DNA of 64,000 nucleotides from assembly GCA_027490215.1 (NCBI GenBank), contig JAIXYO010000027.1, forward strand, positions 123,601 through 187,600, read 5' to 3'. The notes under the pieces are model-generated. The model saw nothing but the letters and a program-made list of their open reading frames with translations. It did not search any database and was not told the DNA's origin. This document shows, piece after piece, positions 28,180 through 37,215 of the stretch. Position numbers and translations under genes: made by a program. Position 1 is the stretch's first letter. Every line of letters begins with the position of its first letter. This DNA is from Rubrivivax sp. (GTDB lineage Bacteria; Pseudomonadota; Gammaproteobacteria; Burkholderiales; Burkholderiaceae_C).

Positions 28180-29607
28180 ATGAGCGACCCCGTGTTCTTT
28201 GAAGCCGAGCGCAAGCGTTTCTTCCGCCCACTGAATAGCTCCCGCCGTGAGCTCGTTGTTACGTGCCTGCGCGCGCTGTACGAACGTCTGCACGGGCCCG
28301 CTGCGGACTACGCTCACACGATGACGCGGGACTCGCTGCGCGAACTGCTTACAGCGGTCGTGCGCGACAACCCTGACCGGCTGAGCTTGGATGCCGAGCC
28401 TGACGAGTTCAGCAGTGCCAATGGCGAACCGCTGCAGCTCACGAATTTGCTGATGCGGGCGTTGCTGACGGACGGCTGGCTTGAGCAGTTCGCCGACCGG
28501 CACGGTTTGGTCACAGCGTTTCGCTTCTCACGCCCAGGTAAGCTCTTCGCAGAGGCTTTGTGGATGCTGGATCGGCCCAGTCGCAGCCGCCAGCGCAACA
28601 TGCGTGGTTGCCGCAATGCGCTTGAAGCAGCGCTCCAGCCTCGCGGCGACGCTCACGACCTCGTCGACGCTTACGAGTACGCCGAGAAGGTCATCGAAGA
28701 CCTTACTGAAGGCATCGATTACTTTCAGGAACTCGTGCGTCACCTGATGCAGACAGCCTCAGCGCAGCGCCAGTGGAGCGAGTTCGTCGAATTCCTCGAC
28801 CGCTTCCAGCGGGAGTATTCCAAGCAGCTCACCGCAGACAACGCGATGCTCAATCGGCAAGCCATCCGGCAGAACCTCGAGCGGCTGCGCCAGGTAAACG
28901 ATACGAAGTTTCTCCGGATGGACGAGCAGCTGCACGACATCGCGCACTGGGCTGTCAAAGAGCACGCCGGTTCCACGGTCTACGAGTGGCTCTTGATCCG
29001 CATTGAAGCCATCGTCGACGCGGCCTGCGAGACCAAGCAGCCTGGCTTCCTCAAGGCAATGGAGACCTACTTGAAACGCATCAACGGTTTGGCGATGCAA
29101 TCGCTGATGCTGCGCTCGGGTCAGACTCGCCACGCGTACCTACAGGGCATCCAGCGCATCGCGCATACGGAGGACCGCGCGGAGCAGGACCGCCTGCTGC
29201 TGCACTACGGCGCGCACCTGGCTGGCGCGGAAGTCCGACTGCTGGACCCGGCCAGCTTCAAGCTGCGCACAGCCACTCAACGCCGCAAGGCGGTCACCGT
29301 CACCATTCGCCCGCGCAGCACCCGGGAGGAGCGGCTTGCGGCGGCGCTGGCCCGAGCCGAAGCCGAGGCCTTCTCTTTGCCGAACGAAGTAGTGGCCGAA
29401 GGCCTTCGAGCGGACCTCCGCGTGTTTCGGCACCCCATCCGGCTCTCTGCCATGCCGATCGAAGGGGCCGCGGATGTCCTCAAGGTCATGCAGGCCGTGG
29501 AAGCGGCACGCAGCAGTGCGGGGGACTTCGATGTGCGCAGGCTCCCAACGCGGCTCGACAACTCCGCGTACTCCGGCACCGACTACGAAATCGAGCTGAA
29601 GAAATGA
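28180..29607 (+). CDS. jetA: Wadjet defence protein JetA (kleisin-like, DUF5716 type)
   Basis: JetA is the kleisin-like subunit of the Wadjet SMC complex that recognises and cleaves circular plasmids. The 475-residue, mostly helical protein starts FFEAERKRFFRPLNSSRRELVV and continues ALYERLHGP, the opening of the JetA family found in type II Wadjet. GGGGAA precedes the ATG. Its stop overlaps the jetB start by four bases. The subtype call rests on the N-terminal pattern and should be treated as likely rather than certain. Confidence 0.85.
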   Translation: MSDPVFFEAERKRFFRPLNSSRRELVVTCLRALYERLHGPAADYAHTMTRDSLRELLTAVVRDNPDRLSLDAEPDEFSSANGEPLQLTNLLMRALLTDGWLEQFADRHGLVTAFRFSRPGKLFAEALWMLDRPSRSRQRNMRGCRNALEAALQPRGDAHDLVDAYEYAEKVIEDLTEGIDYFQELVRHLMQTASAQRQWSEFVEFLDRFQREYSKQLTADNAMLNRQAIRQNLERLRQVNDTKFLRMDEQLHDIAHWAVKEHAGSTVYEWLLIRIEAIVDAACETKQPGFLKAMETYLKRINGLAMQSLMLRSGQTRHAYLQGIQRIAHTEDRAEQDRLLLHYGAHLAGAEVRLLDPASFKLRTATQRRKAVTVTIRPRSTREERLAAALARAEAEAFSLPNEVVAEGLRADLRVFRHPIRLSAMPIEGAADVLKVMQAVEAARSSAGDFDVRRLPTRLDNSAYSGTDYEIELKK

Positions 29608-30275
29608 ACATCTCCACCGTCGTGCGCGACCAGCTGGCCCTGGTCAACATGAAGTCTGAGCGGTTTCGGGAGCTCGTCATCCGGCTGTTTTCATACGGCG
29701 TCATCGTGCGGGAAGAAGACCGTACCGAGCAGGCGCTGTATGACGACGCCCGCCGCATTCAGCAGCTGCTTGAAGACTACTTCGACCTCGCCGGTTTTCT
29801 CCTGCACCACGACACGACCAACCAGTTCTATCGGCTGTATGCGCCTGGCGCTGTGGTGGACGGCCTGCCTGAGGACCCTTTGGAGTCGGTGCCATCACTG
29901 CGCGCCCGGGTGTCTGCCGACTTCGTGGCCGCGGCGCTGGCGCTCCGGTTCCTGTATCAGAACAAGCTCAACACCGGCGACATCCAGCCGCAGGGCGAAG
30001 CGCTCATCAGCATCGAGGAGTTGGCAGTGGCACTGCAGACCCAGCTCAAGCGGCCGCTACCAAACGGCGCGACCGAGAAGATGCAGTTGCTGGCGGAGCT
30101 TCGTCGCCATCGGCTGTTGAGCTACTTGCCCACTTTTGCCATTTCAGATGAAGACGCGCTGCTGGCCATCCGACCCACCATCTTGGGCATTGTCTCCAAC
30201 GACGCCATGACCGCTGCACTCGACACGGATGGCGTAGTCGAGCAAGTTGGCACTGTCGCAGAGGACGCCGAATGA
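29604..30275 (+). CDS. jetB: Wadjet defence protein JetB (MukE/DUF4194-like)
   Basis: JetB is the small winged-helix (KITE/MukE-like) subunit of Wadjet. The 223-residue protein has SERFRELVIRLFSYGVIVREED near the N-terminus, a segment for an ordered winged helix (QLLEDYFDLAGFLLHHDTTNQFYRLY), and a second winged helix around ISIEELAVALQTQLKR, consistent with DUF4194. It overlaps both neighbours by four bases (ATGA), so the operon is translationally coupled. Confidence 0.85.
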   Translation: MNISTVVRDQLALVNMKSERFRELVIRLFSYGVIVREEDRTEQALYDDARRIQQLLEDYFDLAGFLLHHDTTNQFYRLYAPGAVVDGLPEDPLESVPSLRARVSADFVAAALALRFLYQNKLNTGDIQPQGEALISIEELAVALQTQLKRPLPNGATEKMQLLAELRRHRLLSYLPTFAISDEDALLAIRPTILGIVSNDAMTAALDTDGVVEQVGTVAEDAE

Positions 30276-33200
30276 AGCTGGACCGAATGGTGCTCGCCAA
30301 TTGGGGACAGCTGCCGCCCGGCAACTACGACCTCGGCAACATGACGCTGCTGACGGGTCCGACGGGCGCTGGCAAATCGACACTGCTCGACAGTCTGCAG
30401 ACTGTCATGACGGCGTCCTACCAAGGCATCGTCGCGTACAACCCGGGTCAGGAGGAAACGCACGGCACCCAGCGGCGCGGCAAGACCAAGCGCACGCTGG
30501 AGTCTTTCATCTGCGGCGCCGAGTACAGCCTGTTCTCGCGGCCCGACGGCGCACATGGCTGTGTTGCTGCTGTCTTCCGTCCCGAGGACGGTGAGATGGC
30601 TGCCAAGCCGTTCACGGCAATAGTGGCTGCGGCTGCCCGCGTCGACGGGCAAGGCGAGCGCCGAACTGCTCGCCTGGAACGGCTTGAGCTCATCATTGTC
30701 GATGACGACGCCCTGAGCGTCGACGACTTCCTGAAGGATGCTCAGCAGAGCGAATGGGTGGCCGTCGAAGACCTGGTCAAGCGCTTGAAGTCGCGGTATG
30801 GAAAGGTCGTCTCGTTCGACAGCCACAAGCGGGACTACCTCTGTGCGCTATACGGACGCTTCCGTGGCCGCAGCTCGATAACGTGGGACGAAGCCTCCAA
30901 CGCTGCCAAAGCTTGGAGCCAGTCCATCGCGTACAAGCCAATCGGGTCTGTGCACGACCTGGTCCGCGATGACATCCTCGAGTTCGACGGCAAGGTGCTG
31001 CAGGAGAGCATTTCTCGTATCAGCGAGCTGATGCGCCAAGTGACCAGCCTGCGCGAAGAAGGTGAGCGGCTCTCGGCCACCGTCGCGCGTCTGAAGTTGC
31101 TCAAGGGGGCCATCAATGACACGGCAACCGCCTTCGAGGAGCAGGTGCAGTACGACCTGCTGCTGTCAAAAGTTCATCTTCGCGACGACGACGCCCGTGT
31201 CACCGAGGAGCGTCGGAAGATTGCGAATGACGCGGAAATCGAGGACCGTAACCTCGCACTCATCCGGACGCTGACAGAGCAGTGGGAGAACTTGGATCGC
31301 AGCCGGGTGCAACTGACTGCGATGTTGCAGGGCATCGAAGCGCACGGTGTCAAAGAGCGGCTGGACCTGCAATTGCACAACGCCAGCAACAACGCTCGCA
31401 AGGTCTTGGAAGAACTGTCCAAGGGCTTGCGTTCGGCCGCGAACCTGGACAAGGTGGCGCGGCAGTTGGCAGGCAAGGCCGTCCCGAAGGAGTTCACACG
31501 TCTGCTTCCGGCCGTGGAGGCTGTGGCCCAGGCGTTCGCTCGAACGGAGCTCGGGCATCTGGCTGACCTGGTGCCGGCCGTGCATCGAGCATTGAACGCA
31601 CCTTCGTTCGTTCCCGATGAACTTCTGGAACTCTGCGACCAGTTCGAGGGTTTGAACGCGGGCCTTGCCGACGTCTTCAGGTCTCTGGTTGGTCCCGTGG
31701 ACAGCGTGTCCATGGCTATCGCGGCCGACGAATCATCCTTGGGGACCCGCATCGAAGTCGAGCAGACGACGGTCAGGAACTTGGCGAACACCAAGTCCCG
31801 CCTGGCGACTGGCTCCGGCAACTACGACCCCCCGACCGCCGCCGCGGTCGCTCGCATACGCGAAACGCTGCCGGAAGCGTCTGTGCTCGTACTTTGCGAC
31901 CTCGTCGAGCCCGCGTCGGAGAAGTGGCAACCGGCCATCGAAGGCTACCTGGGCAATGCCCGCTTCAATCTCATTGTCAAGCCGGAGTGGGAGTCACGAA
32001 CCATCGACTTCCTGCATTCCTGGGGCTCTAAGGCGAAGGTGGTCCAAGGCAAGCGATGTCTGGACAAGGCCGATACCAGCCGCGTGCCTCGTGAGTCCAT
32101 CATCCACGAGTTGCATACGAGCCATCCCATCGCGCGGGCTTACCTCGTCGAGCAGTACGGTTCGGTCATCAAGGTGGACAACTCGAACCAGCTGCGAGAG
32201 GTCGCCCGCGGGCTGACCGTGGACGGAAAGGGCAGCGGCTCGCGCACGATGTTCGTGACCGAGCGGCAAGAGCTTGTCTTCGGCCGCGTTGCGCGAGAGA
32301 ACTCGCTTCGTAGGACGATTGAGCAACTGCAAGAGGCCGAGGGCCGACTGGCTAACCTCCAGGCCCTCAGGCAAACCTTCGCCGATGTCCGGTCGCTGCT
32401 CGCGTCGGTCCGTGAGCCAAATTTCGACCCCAACCCGCTACTCAACTACGCGGGCGAAATCGACCAAGCGCAAAGTGCTTTGAGCCAGTTGGACCTGCGC
32501 GAGGTGAACGAGCTGGAGACCGGTCTGGCGGAACTGCAGCGCAAGCTCGGTGAAGTCGACAAGGATCGCAACCTGGCGCGCCGCGCCATCACGTTGGCAC
32601 AGGAGCGCACCGAGAAATCGGAAGACGTCATCAAGGGCATCATGGGTCGTCGCGATGAGCGGCTGTGCGAACTTCAGCGGCAGATTGGTCGCCTTAAACA
32701 GCTCTGCGAAGTCAATCCCGAGCGCACGTACACCGTGATGTCGGAGCAGGTCGAGGACCTGCTGACCGTCGTCGCCATCAATGAAGTGACAGCACGCCGC
32801 GATCACTTGCGCAGCCTTCCGGCTATGCGGGTGGGCGAGGTTCGCGAGCAGCTCAGCGAGCACAACGCCAAAGCGAAGACGGAAGAGCGGTTCCAGGTTC
32901 ATTTGCCCTACCTGCACGACGGGGAAGGATTCGACGCCTGCTACGGCCCGCTCGTCCAGCTCGGGCGAGCTGTGGGCGGCACGCACGCCGACCTGGAGGG
33001 CCTGGGCCTCTACAACAATCGCAACGAGGTAGAGAAGGCCGAGCGTTCGTTCCACGATGTCTTCACCAAACAGTTCTGCGTCGAAATCAAGGCGAAGGTC
33101 GATGACGGAGTACGCACGCTACGGCAGATGAACGCGGAGCTGCAGAACCTGAAGTTTGGTACCGACCGCTTCACCATCGACTGGTCCAAGTGGGAGCCCG

Positions 33201-33973
33201 AGTTTGAGGACTACTACGGCTTCTTCAAGGCCGTGACCGAGCTGGCCGACTCTCAAGAAACCATTGACCTGTTCGCGGCGACCACGCTCACCGACAGGCA
33301 ACGAGGCGTTCGCGACAGGCTGGTGAAGCTCCTGTTGGAGAAGGACCAGGAGCGGGCCGAACGCGATCTGCTGCGCATCGCTGACTACCGCAACTACCGC
33401 CGCTACGAAATCTGGAACGAGTCCGACAGTGGCGGCAAGATTGCTTTGTCCACCTGGGGCACGGGCTCTGGTGGCCAGCTGGAGACGCCAGCGTACATCG
33501 TGCGCGCGGCCGTGGTGACCAACCGTATGAAGCTGTTCGACAAGGGCGTAAGTCTCAGACTCCTGGTCAGTGACGAGTCGTTCTCTCGAATGGACGAGCT
33601 GCGCGCCCGAGCCGTTCTCCGATACCTGCGCGACACCTTGGGCCTGCAGCTCATCAGCGCGATGCCGACGCGCGGCGCCGGCGGTCTGCGTCCGGAGTTC
33701 GACCGCGAGTTCAGCTTCAGCAGAGCTGGCGTCGACACGATGAACGGCGAGCTCGACTTCATCATCGAGTGCGACGAGCGGCTCAACAAGCAGGACCGCA
33801 TGCGCGACATGTGGGAAGCGCATCGCGTGAAAGCTCGAGAACAGGCACGCGTGGAGTTCGATGCCAAGGAGCCAGTACCCGCGGTACTGCCCGAGCCCCC
33901 AGCAGGTGACCTTTTCATTCTGCATGCTGTTCAGGCTGTGGCGTCCGCAAGCAGCTCGGAGGCGGCGCCTTGA
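30272..33973 (+). CDS. jetC: Wadjet defence protein JetC (SMC/MukB-like ATPase)
   Basis: JetC is the SMC-like motor that extrudes plasmid DNA loops. The 1233-residue protein has Walker A GPTGAGKST at residues 29-37, long coiled-coil stretches (about 250-400 and 680-880) and a hinge-like middle. The C-terminal ATPase half has the ABC signature-like GTGSGGQLETPAY and Walker B LRLLVSDESFSRMDE. Length and layout match MukB-like JetC proteins. All key ATPase motifs are present, so the gene looks functional. Confidence 0.9.
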   Translation: MKLDRMVLANWGQLPPGNYDLGNMTLLTGPTGAGKSTLLDSLQTVMTASYQGIVAYNPGQEETHGTQRRGKTKRTLESFICGAEYSLFSRPDGAHGCVAAVFRPEDGEMAAKPFTAIVAAAARVDGQGERRTARLERLELIIVDDDALSVDDFLKDAQQSEWVAVEDLVKRLKSRYGKVVSFDSHKRDYLCALYGRFRGRSSITWDEASNAAKAWSQSIAYKPIGSVHDLVRDDILEFDGKVLQESISRISELMRQVTSLREEGERLSATVARLKLLKGAINDTATAFEEQVQYDLLLSKVHLRDDDARVTEERRKIANDAEIEDRNLALIRTLTEQWENLDRSRVQLTAMLQGIEAHGVKERLDLQLHNASNNARKVLEELSKGLRSAANLDKVARQLAGKAVPKEFTRLLPAVEAVAQAFARTELGHLADLVPAVHRALNAPSFVPDELLELCDQFEGLNAGLADVFRSLVGPVDSVSMAIAADESSLGTRIEVEQTTVRNLANTKSRLATGSGNYDPPTAAAVARIRETLPEASVLVLCDLVEPASEKWQPAIEGYLGNARFNLIVKPEWESRTIDFLHSWGSKAKVVQGKRCLDKADTSRVPRESIIHELHTSHPIARAYLVEQYGSVIKVDNSNQLREVARGLTVDGKGSGSRTMFVTERQELVFGRVARENSLRRTIEQLQEAEGRLANLQALRQTFADVRSLLASVREPNFDPNPLLNYAGEIDQAQSALSQLDLREVNELETGLAELQRKLGEVDKDRNLARRAITLAQERTEKSEDVIKGIMGRRDERLCELQRQIGRLKQLCEVNPERTYTVMSEQVEDLLTVVAINEVTARRDHLRSLPAMRVGEVREQLSEHNAKAKTEERFQVHLPYLHDGEGFDACYGPLVQLGRAVGGTHADLEGLGLYNNRNEVEKAERSFHDVFTKQFCVEIKAKVDDGVRTLRQMNAELQNLKFGTDRFTIDWSKWEPEFEDYYGFFKAVTELADSQETIDLFAATTLTDRQRGVRDRLVKLLLEKDQERAERDLLRIADYRNYRRYEIWNESDSGGKIALSTWGTGSGGQLETPAYIVRAAVVTNRMKLFDKGVSLRLLVSDESFSRMDELRARAVLRYLRDTLGLQLISAMPTRGAGGLRPEFDREFSFSRAGVDTMNGELDFIIECDERLNKQDRMRDMWEAHRVKAREQARVEFDAKEPVPAVLPEPPAGDLFILHAVQAVASASSSEAAP

Positions 33974-35115
33974 GCGAGAGTGCCCCACTGTGGCTGCAGT
34001 CGCCGGCGATGCTGCAGCTCATCAATTTGCTGGTGGACCGTCTCGACAGCGCCGAACAGCGAGGGACCCGCGCTCAATCGGTAGGCCTCGGTGCGAAGAG
34101 CTGGCCGGCCCTGTACGAAGCCTCGTTCGAGTCAGACAAGGAACATCTTTGGGAGCAGTTCGCGGAGCTGATTCGTTGGGGATGGTTGTCGGTCAAGCCT
34201 GACGGTGTTGCGAAGGTACGGTCGGGCTACGACAGGTCGCCCAGGGTTACGGTGGTCGATGAACAGGCTTTGCGTGCTGCCGTCGGTAGGCCCGAGCGCA
34301 TGCGCAGCGCCACCGAGCGCTGGCGAGACGCGGTCAATGCGGGCTTGGCCGCCTCTGACGAAGTCAAGCGCCAAGTCGGCGACTACTGCATCGACCTGCC
34401 CGACCGAACGATGTCGGAGGTCGTGGCCCGCTTGAATGAGCTGCCGCCCATGGCGAACACACCCCTGCTGCTGCGCGAGGTGTCCTCACACCTCTTCTGG
34501 GGTATGTCGAAAGTACTCGACAAGCGGCAAGGCATGGTCGCGGCGCTGCTGGGTCTGGACGAGTGCCCGTTCCCGGAGTCGCCCATCCAGCTGCATGTGT
34601 TCTTACCTTCGACGGGCTTTCGCGGCGTGCTGTTCATCGAAAACGCGATGAGCTTCGAGCATGCAATTCGCTCCCAGAAGCCGGTCTTCGAGGAGCTGGC
34701 GCTCGTGTTTGCGTCCGGCTTCAAAGGCAGCGCCCAACGGCTGCGCACGCCCGATGGCAGTTCGCTCTTCTACTCCCAGCGAGGGGGTATGAACCCTGAC
34801 CTGCGAGACGGGTTCGAAGCGTGGCTGTTCGGCCGGGGCGGGCAGCCTTCCTATTTCTGGGGTGACCTCGACTGGGCGGGTATGCGCATCCTCGCGGCGA
34901 TGCGAGCAAGTTTTCCCGAACTGAGCGCATGGCAGCCTGGCTATTCGCAGATGCTGGAAGCGCTCAAGCGCGGGCACGGACATTCACCGGAAGCCGCGGA
35001 AAAGCAAGGGCAGCGGGCGCTCACAGCATCAGGCTGCGGCTTCGCCGATAGCGAGCTTTTTCCAGCCCTCCGCGAGACCGGGCGGTTTCTCGACCAAGAA
35101 CTTTTCACGCTGTAG
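33970..35115 (+). CDS. jetD: Wadjet nuclease JetD (Toprim, DUF2220-like)
   Basis: JetD is the Toprim nuclease that cuts plasmid DNA after loop extrusion by JetABC. The 381-residue protein has an N-terminal winged-helix region and a C-terminal topoisomerase VI A-like Toprim fold. VLFIENAMSFEHAI carries the metal-binding Glu and YFWGDLDWAGMRILA carries the DxD, followed by SPEAAEKQGQRALTASG. The start is a TTG at 33970 overlapping the jetC stop (TTGA). All expected catalytic acids are present. Confidence 0.88.
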   Translation: MSESAPLWLQSPAMLQLINLLVDRLDSAEQRGTRAQSVGLGAKSWPALYEASFESDKEHLWEQFAELIRWGWLSVKPDGVAKVRSGYDRSPRVTVVDEQALRAAVGRPERMRSATERWRDAVNAGLAASDEVKRQVGDYCIDLPDRTMSEVVARLNELPPMANTPLLLREVSSHLFWGMSKVLDKRQGMVAALLGLDECPFPESPIQLHVFLPSTGFRGVLFIENAMSFEHAIRSQKPVFEELALVFASGFKGSAQRLRTPDGSSLFYSQRGGMNPDLRDGFEAWLFGRGGQPSYFWGDLDWAGMRILAAMRASFPELSAWQPGYSQMLEALKRGHGHSPEAAEKQGQRALTASGCGFADSELFPALRETGRFLDQELFTL

Positions 35116-35302
35116 CTCCTGCGGGCCAAGCGATGTAGGCGCCGACCTAAAACTGAGCCACTCATCCCCCAATTGGTGGGGCCAGTGTTGAAGTCACATC
35201 GACCGAGCCTTGTTGGTGTCGAACGGCCATCCGACGCTCTGGCGTCCAGCACGCGTGCACAACACACTCTTGGGTGCCCACGCTGGAGCGATCGGAAAGA
35301 TC
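35116..35302. other. Short gap downstream of Wadjet operon
   Basis: The 187 bases have no gene I can support. The stretch 35140-35200 (containing GCGCCGACCTAAAACTGAGC) looks like a degraded end of a mobile element by composition and wording, but I cannot assign a family. It may mark the right edge of the Wadjet insertion. Confidence 0.3.
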
Positions 35303-35497
35303 TCAGTCGCGCGCCGTCACTGGCTGCAGCCACACCTCCGCAGCGTCACGCGCTGGCAGGGCGCGCAATCGCTCATCGCGCGACAGATCCAGCGCCAGAT
35401 CGTCCAGTCGTTGCGGGTCGATGCTGGGCCACTGCTGCTGGAGCCGCTCGGACACGGCGCGCAGCCAGTCACGCGAAGAGGTTTGAGTCGCTCCCAT
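35303..35497 (-). CDS. Small LexA-box-preceded protein of unknown function
   Basis: The protein has 64 residues: MGATQTSSRDWLRAVSER, LQQQWPSIDPQRLDDLALDL and DERLRALPARDAAEVWLQPV, acidic and helical, with no signal peptide. The ATG at 35497 lies seven bases from a perfect-consensus LexA site shared with the divergent SRAP gene. That context implies a DNA-damage role. No family is recognised; the protein-like amino acid pattern and regulatory site support a real gene. Confidence 0.6.
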   Translation of the reverse strand: MGATQTSSRDWLRAVSERLQQQWPSIDPQRLDDLALDLSRDERLRALPARDAAEVWLQPVTARD

Positions 35498-35504
35498 GTC
35501 GAAA

Positions 35505-35520
35505 CTGTACATATATACAG
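35505..35520. promoter_or_regulatory. LexA (SOS) box between divergent genes
   Basis: The sequence CTGTACATATATACAG matches the CTGT-N8-ACAG consensus perfectly, with an alternating AT-rich centre. It lies between the small minus-strand gene (ATG at 35497) and the SRAP gene (ATG at 35569) and can repress both. Confidence 0.85.
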
Positions 35521-35568
35521 CCCCAACTGCAATGGCGAACACCAGTTCCCGATCGCTACGATGCCCGG

Positions 35569-36237
35569 ATGTGCACGCGGTACATCACTCCCGACCAGGC
35601 CGCGATCGAACGGCACTGGCACATCGGCCGAGACCAACCGTTTCGGTGGCCGAAGACCGAAATCTTCCCAAGCCGCCCGGGCCCCTTCATTCGCACCTCG
35701 GCTGATGGTGAACGCGAGGCAGTGATCGGCCAGTGGGGCCTTATCCCATGGTTCGCCAAGTCTCCGAAGCTCACCTACAGCAGCAGCAACGCGAGATCTG
35801 AAGAGCTCGCCGGCATGGCCACCTTCAAGCACCCCTGGGCGCGCGGTCAGCGTTGCATCATCCCGGCCGATTCGTTCGATGAACCGAACTGGGAGACGGG
35901 CAAGAACGTGTGGTGGCGCTTCCGCCGTGCTGACGGTCAGCCGTGGGGCCTGGCGGGCTTGTGGAACGCCTGGATCGACAAGGCCACCGGCGAGATCGTC
36001 GAGAGCTACACGATGCTCACCATCAACGCCAATGCGCACCCGCTGATGCGGCGTATGCACAAGCCTGAACCAAAGCTGGGTCCCGATCAGCAGGACAAGC
36101 GCTCGGTCATCCCGGTTGAGCTGGAGGATGTCGACGCGTGGCTGACCGCGCCGGCGGAGCAGGCGGCGTCCCTGCTTCGGGTGCCGTCCTTGGAAGTGTT
36201 CGAGGCGGGGCCAGCGGCCAGCATCACGCCGGACTGA
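35569..36237 (+). CDS. SRAP/YedK family protein (abasic-site DNA-protein crosslinker)
   Basis: SRAP proteins crosslink through Cys2 to abasic sites in single-stranded DNA and shield them. The 222-residue protein begins M-C-T-R-Y, placing the catalytic Cys at position 2. It also has the conserved SNARSEE (Asn), DSFDEPNWE (Glu) and LMRRMHK (His). I start at 35569 so that Cys2 is exposed after Met removal; the upstream frame would bury it. The perfect LexA box 50 bases upstream fits the SOS regulation of this family. Confidence 0.92.
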   Translation: MCTRYITPDQAAIERHWHIGRDQPFRWPKTEIFPSRPGPFIRTSADGEREAVIGQWGLIPWFAKSPKLTYSSSNARSEELAGMATFKHPWARGQRCIIPADSFDEPNWETGKNVWWRFRRADGQPWGLAGLWNAWIDKATGEIVESYTMLTINANAHPLMRRMHKPEPKLGPDQQDKRSVIPVELEDVDAWLTAPAEQAASLLRVPSLEVFEAGPAASITPD

Positions 36238-36341
36238 ACCGTCCCGGAACTCGTGGCGGCTGGTTGGTTCAAGTCAAGCGGCCACCTCGCCGGCCTGTGG
36301 CGCCGCGCCATCACGGCCCGGCCAGCGTCGACACAAATGTA

Positions 36342-36371
36342 TTGCGACAAAATTATTTGGTGTGTTACATT
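36342..36371 (+). promoter_or_regulatory. Putative sigma-70 promoter of the ribbon-helix-helix gene
   Basis: TTGCGA (36342-36347), an 18-base AT-rich spacer and TACATT (36366-36371) lie about 38 bases before the ATG at 36409. Each hexamer matches four of six consensus bases. This is the most AT-rich stretch nearby. Confidence 0.45.
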
Positions 36372-36408
36372 ACAGAACCCTGATGCTTTAACTAAGGACG
36401 CGCTCATC

Positions 36409-36954
36409 ATGAATAGAACTATTGAAGTGACCGACACTGTCTACGCTCGACTCGAAAGTCATGCAAAGGGGTTTGATAAGCCATCTAATGTCATCGAGCG
36501 ATTGCTGGATTCATTCGAACGTTCTGACGCATCGCCCTCCAGGGATAGGCAGCACTCCGAGTATCAACTTGGGCGCGAGAGCGGAGATGGCTCGCATGCT
36601 TCGATCAAGTCTGATATTGAGCGGCCGTTCGACAACTCCGAGATACAGCGTCGTATCTCGCGCGTCTTGGCGCGAATGTCCATTGAGCAAGTTGATCTCT
36701 TCTGCGGCAGCCAATACTCTAAGAAGGTATTCGGTATCAACTTTCCTCTTCTGGTAAGGGTTCCGACTCGTGCTGACTCTCAGGCGAGAAGGGATGCAGT
36801 AAAGAACAAGGGTGTGAGTCGATGGACCTGGAAATTCGGCTTCACAAAAGGCGACTTCGACTACGCCATTTGCACGCAGTGGTTCAGGTGGAACGACGAC
36901 TCAGTCAAAGAGTGGCTAGAAGTTAATGAAAAAACATTACATCAACAAGACTGA
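36409..36954 (+). CDS. Ribbon-helix-helix-like N-terminus protein, unknown function
   Basis: The protein has 181 residues. Residues 1-35 (MNRTIEVTDTVYARLESHAK and GFDKPSNVIERLLDSFE) resemble the SeqA-like/RHH oligomerisation or DNA-binding module. The remaining part (FPLLVRVPTRADSQARRDAVK, SRWTWKFGF) is not recognised but looks like a compact domain. Base composition and codons are much more AT-rich than in neighbours (ATA, AGA, AAT, TCT are frequent), which indicates recent transfer. It stands alone. Confidence 0.6.
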   Translation: MNRTIEVTDTVYARLESHAKGFDKPSNVIERLLDSFERSDASPSRDRQHSEYQLGRESGDGSHASIKSDIERPFDNSEIQRRISRVLARMSIEQVDLFCGSQYSKKVFGINFPLLVRVPTRADSQARRDAVKNKGVSRWTWKFGFTKGDFDYAICTQWFRWNDDSVKEWLEVNEKTLHQQD

Positions 36955-37215
36955 GCACTGAGGCCGGCGCGGCATTAGGGCAGCGGTGGAGCGCTCAAGG
37001 AGCCCGTCCTTCCGTCGTGTAGCGGTTGATCGAATCGGTGCGCTCGGTGCAAGCCGGACTTACGGGTCAACACACGCCGGACCCCGAAGCGGCAGTGCTC
37101 ATCCAGCAAAACCCACCCGATGGCTTTGCTTCCGTCGCTGCTGCAATGGGGGGGGTCTGGGCTGAACCTGTGCGGTGAACAGCCAACGGCTCTTCAGCGC
37201 CAAGCAGCAGGTCGG
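36955..37215. other. Intergenic region with G8 run
   Basis: No gene can be supported in these 261 bases. There is a run of eight G near 37146-37153. The sequence is GC-rich again, unlike the preceding gene. Confidence 0.4.

Noticed and set aside
35130..35200. Insertion-sequence end
   Set aside because: The sequence looks familiar from IS ends, but no inverted repeats, target duplication or transposase fragment could be shown.
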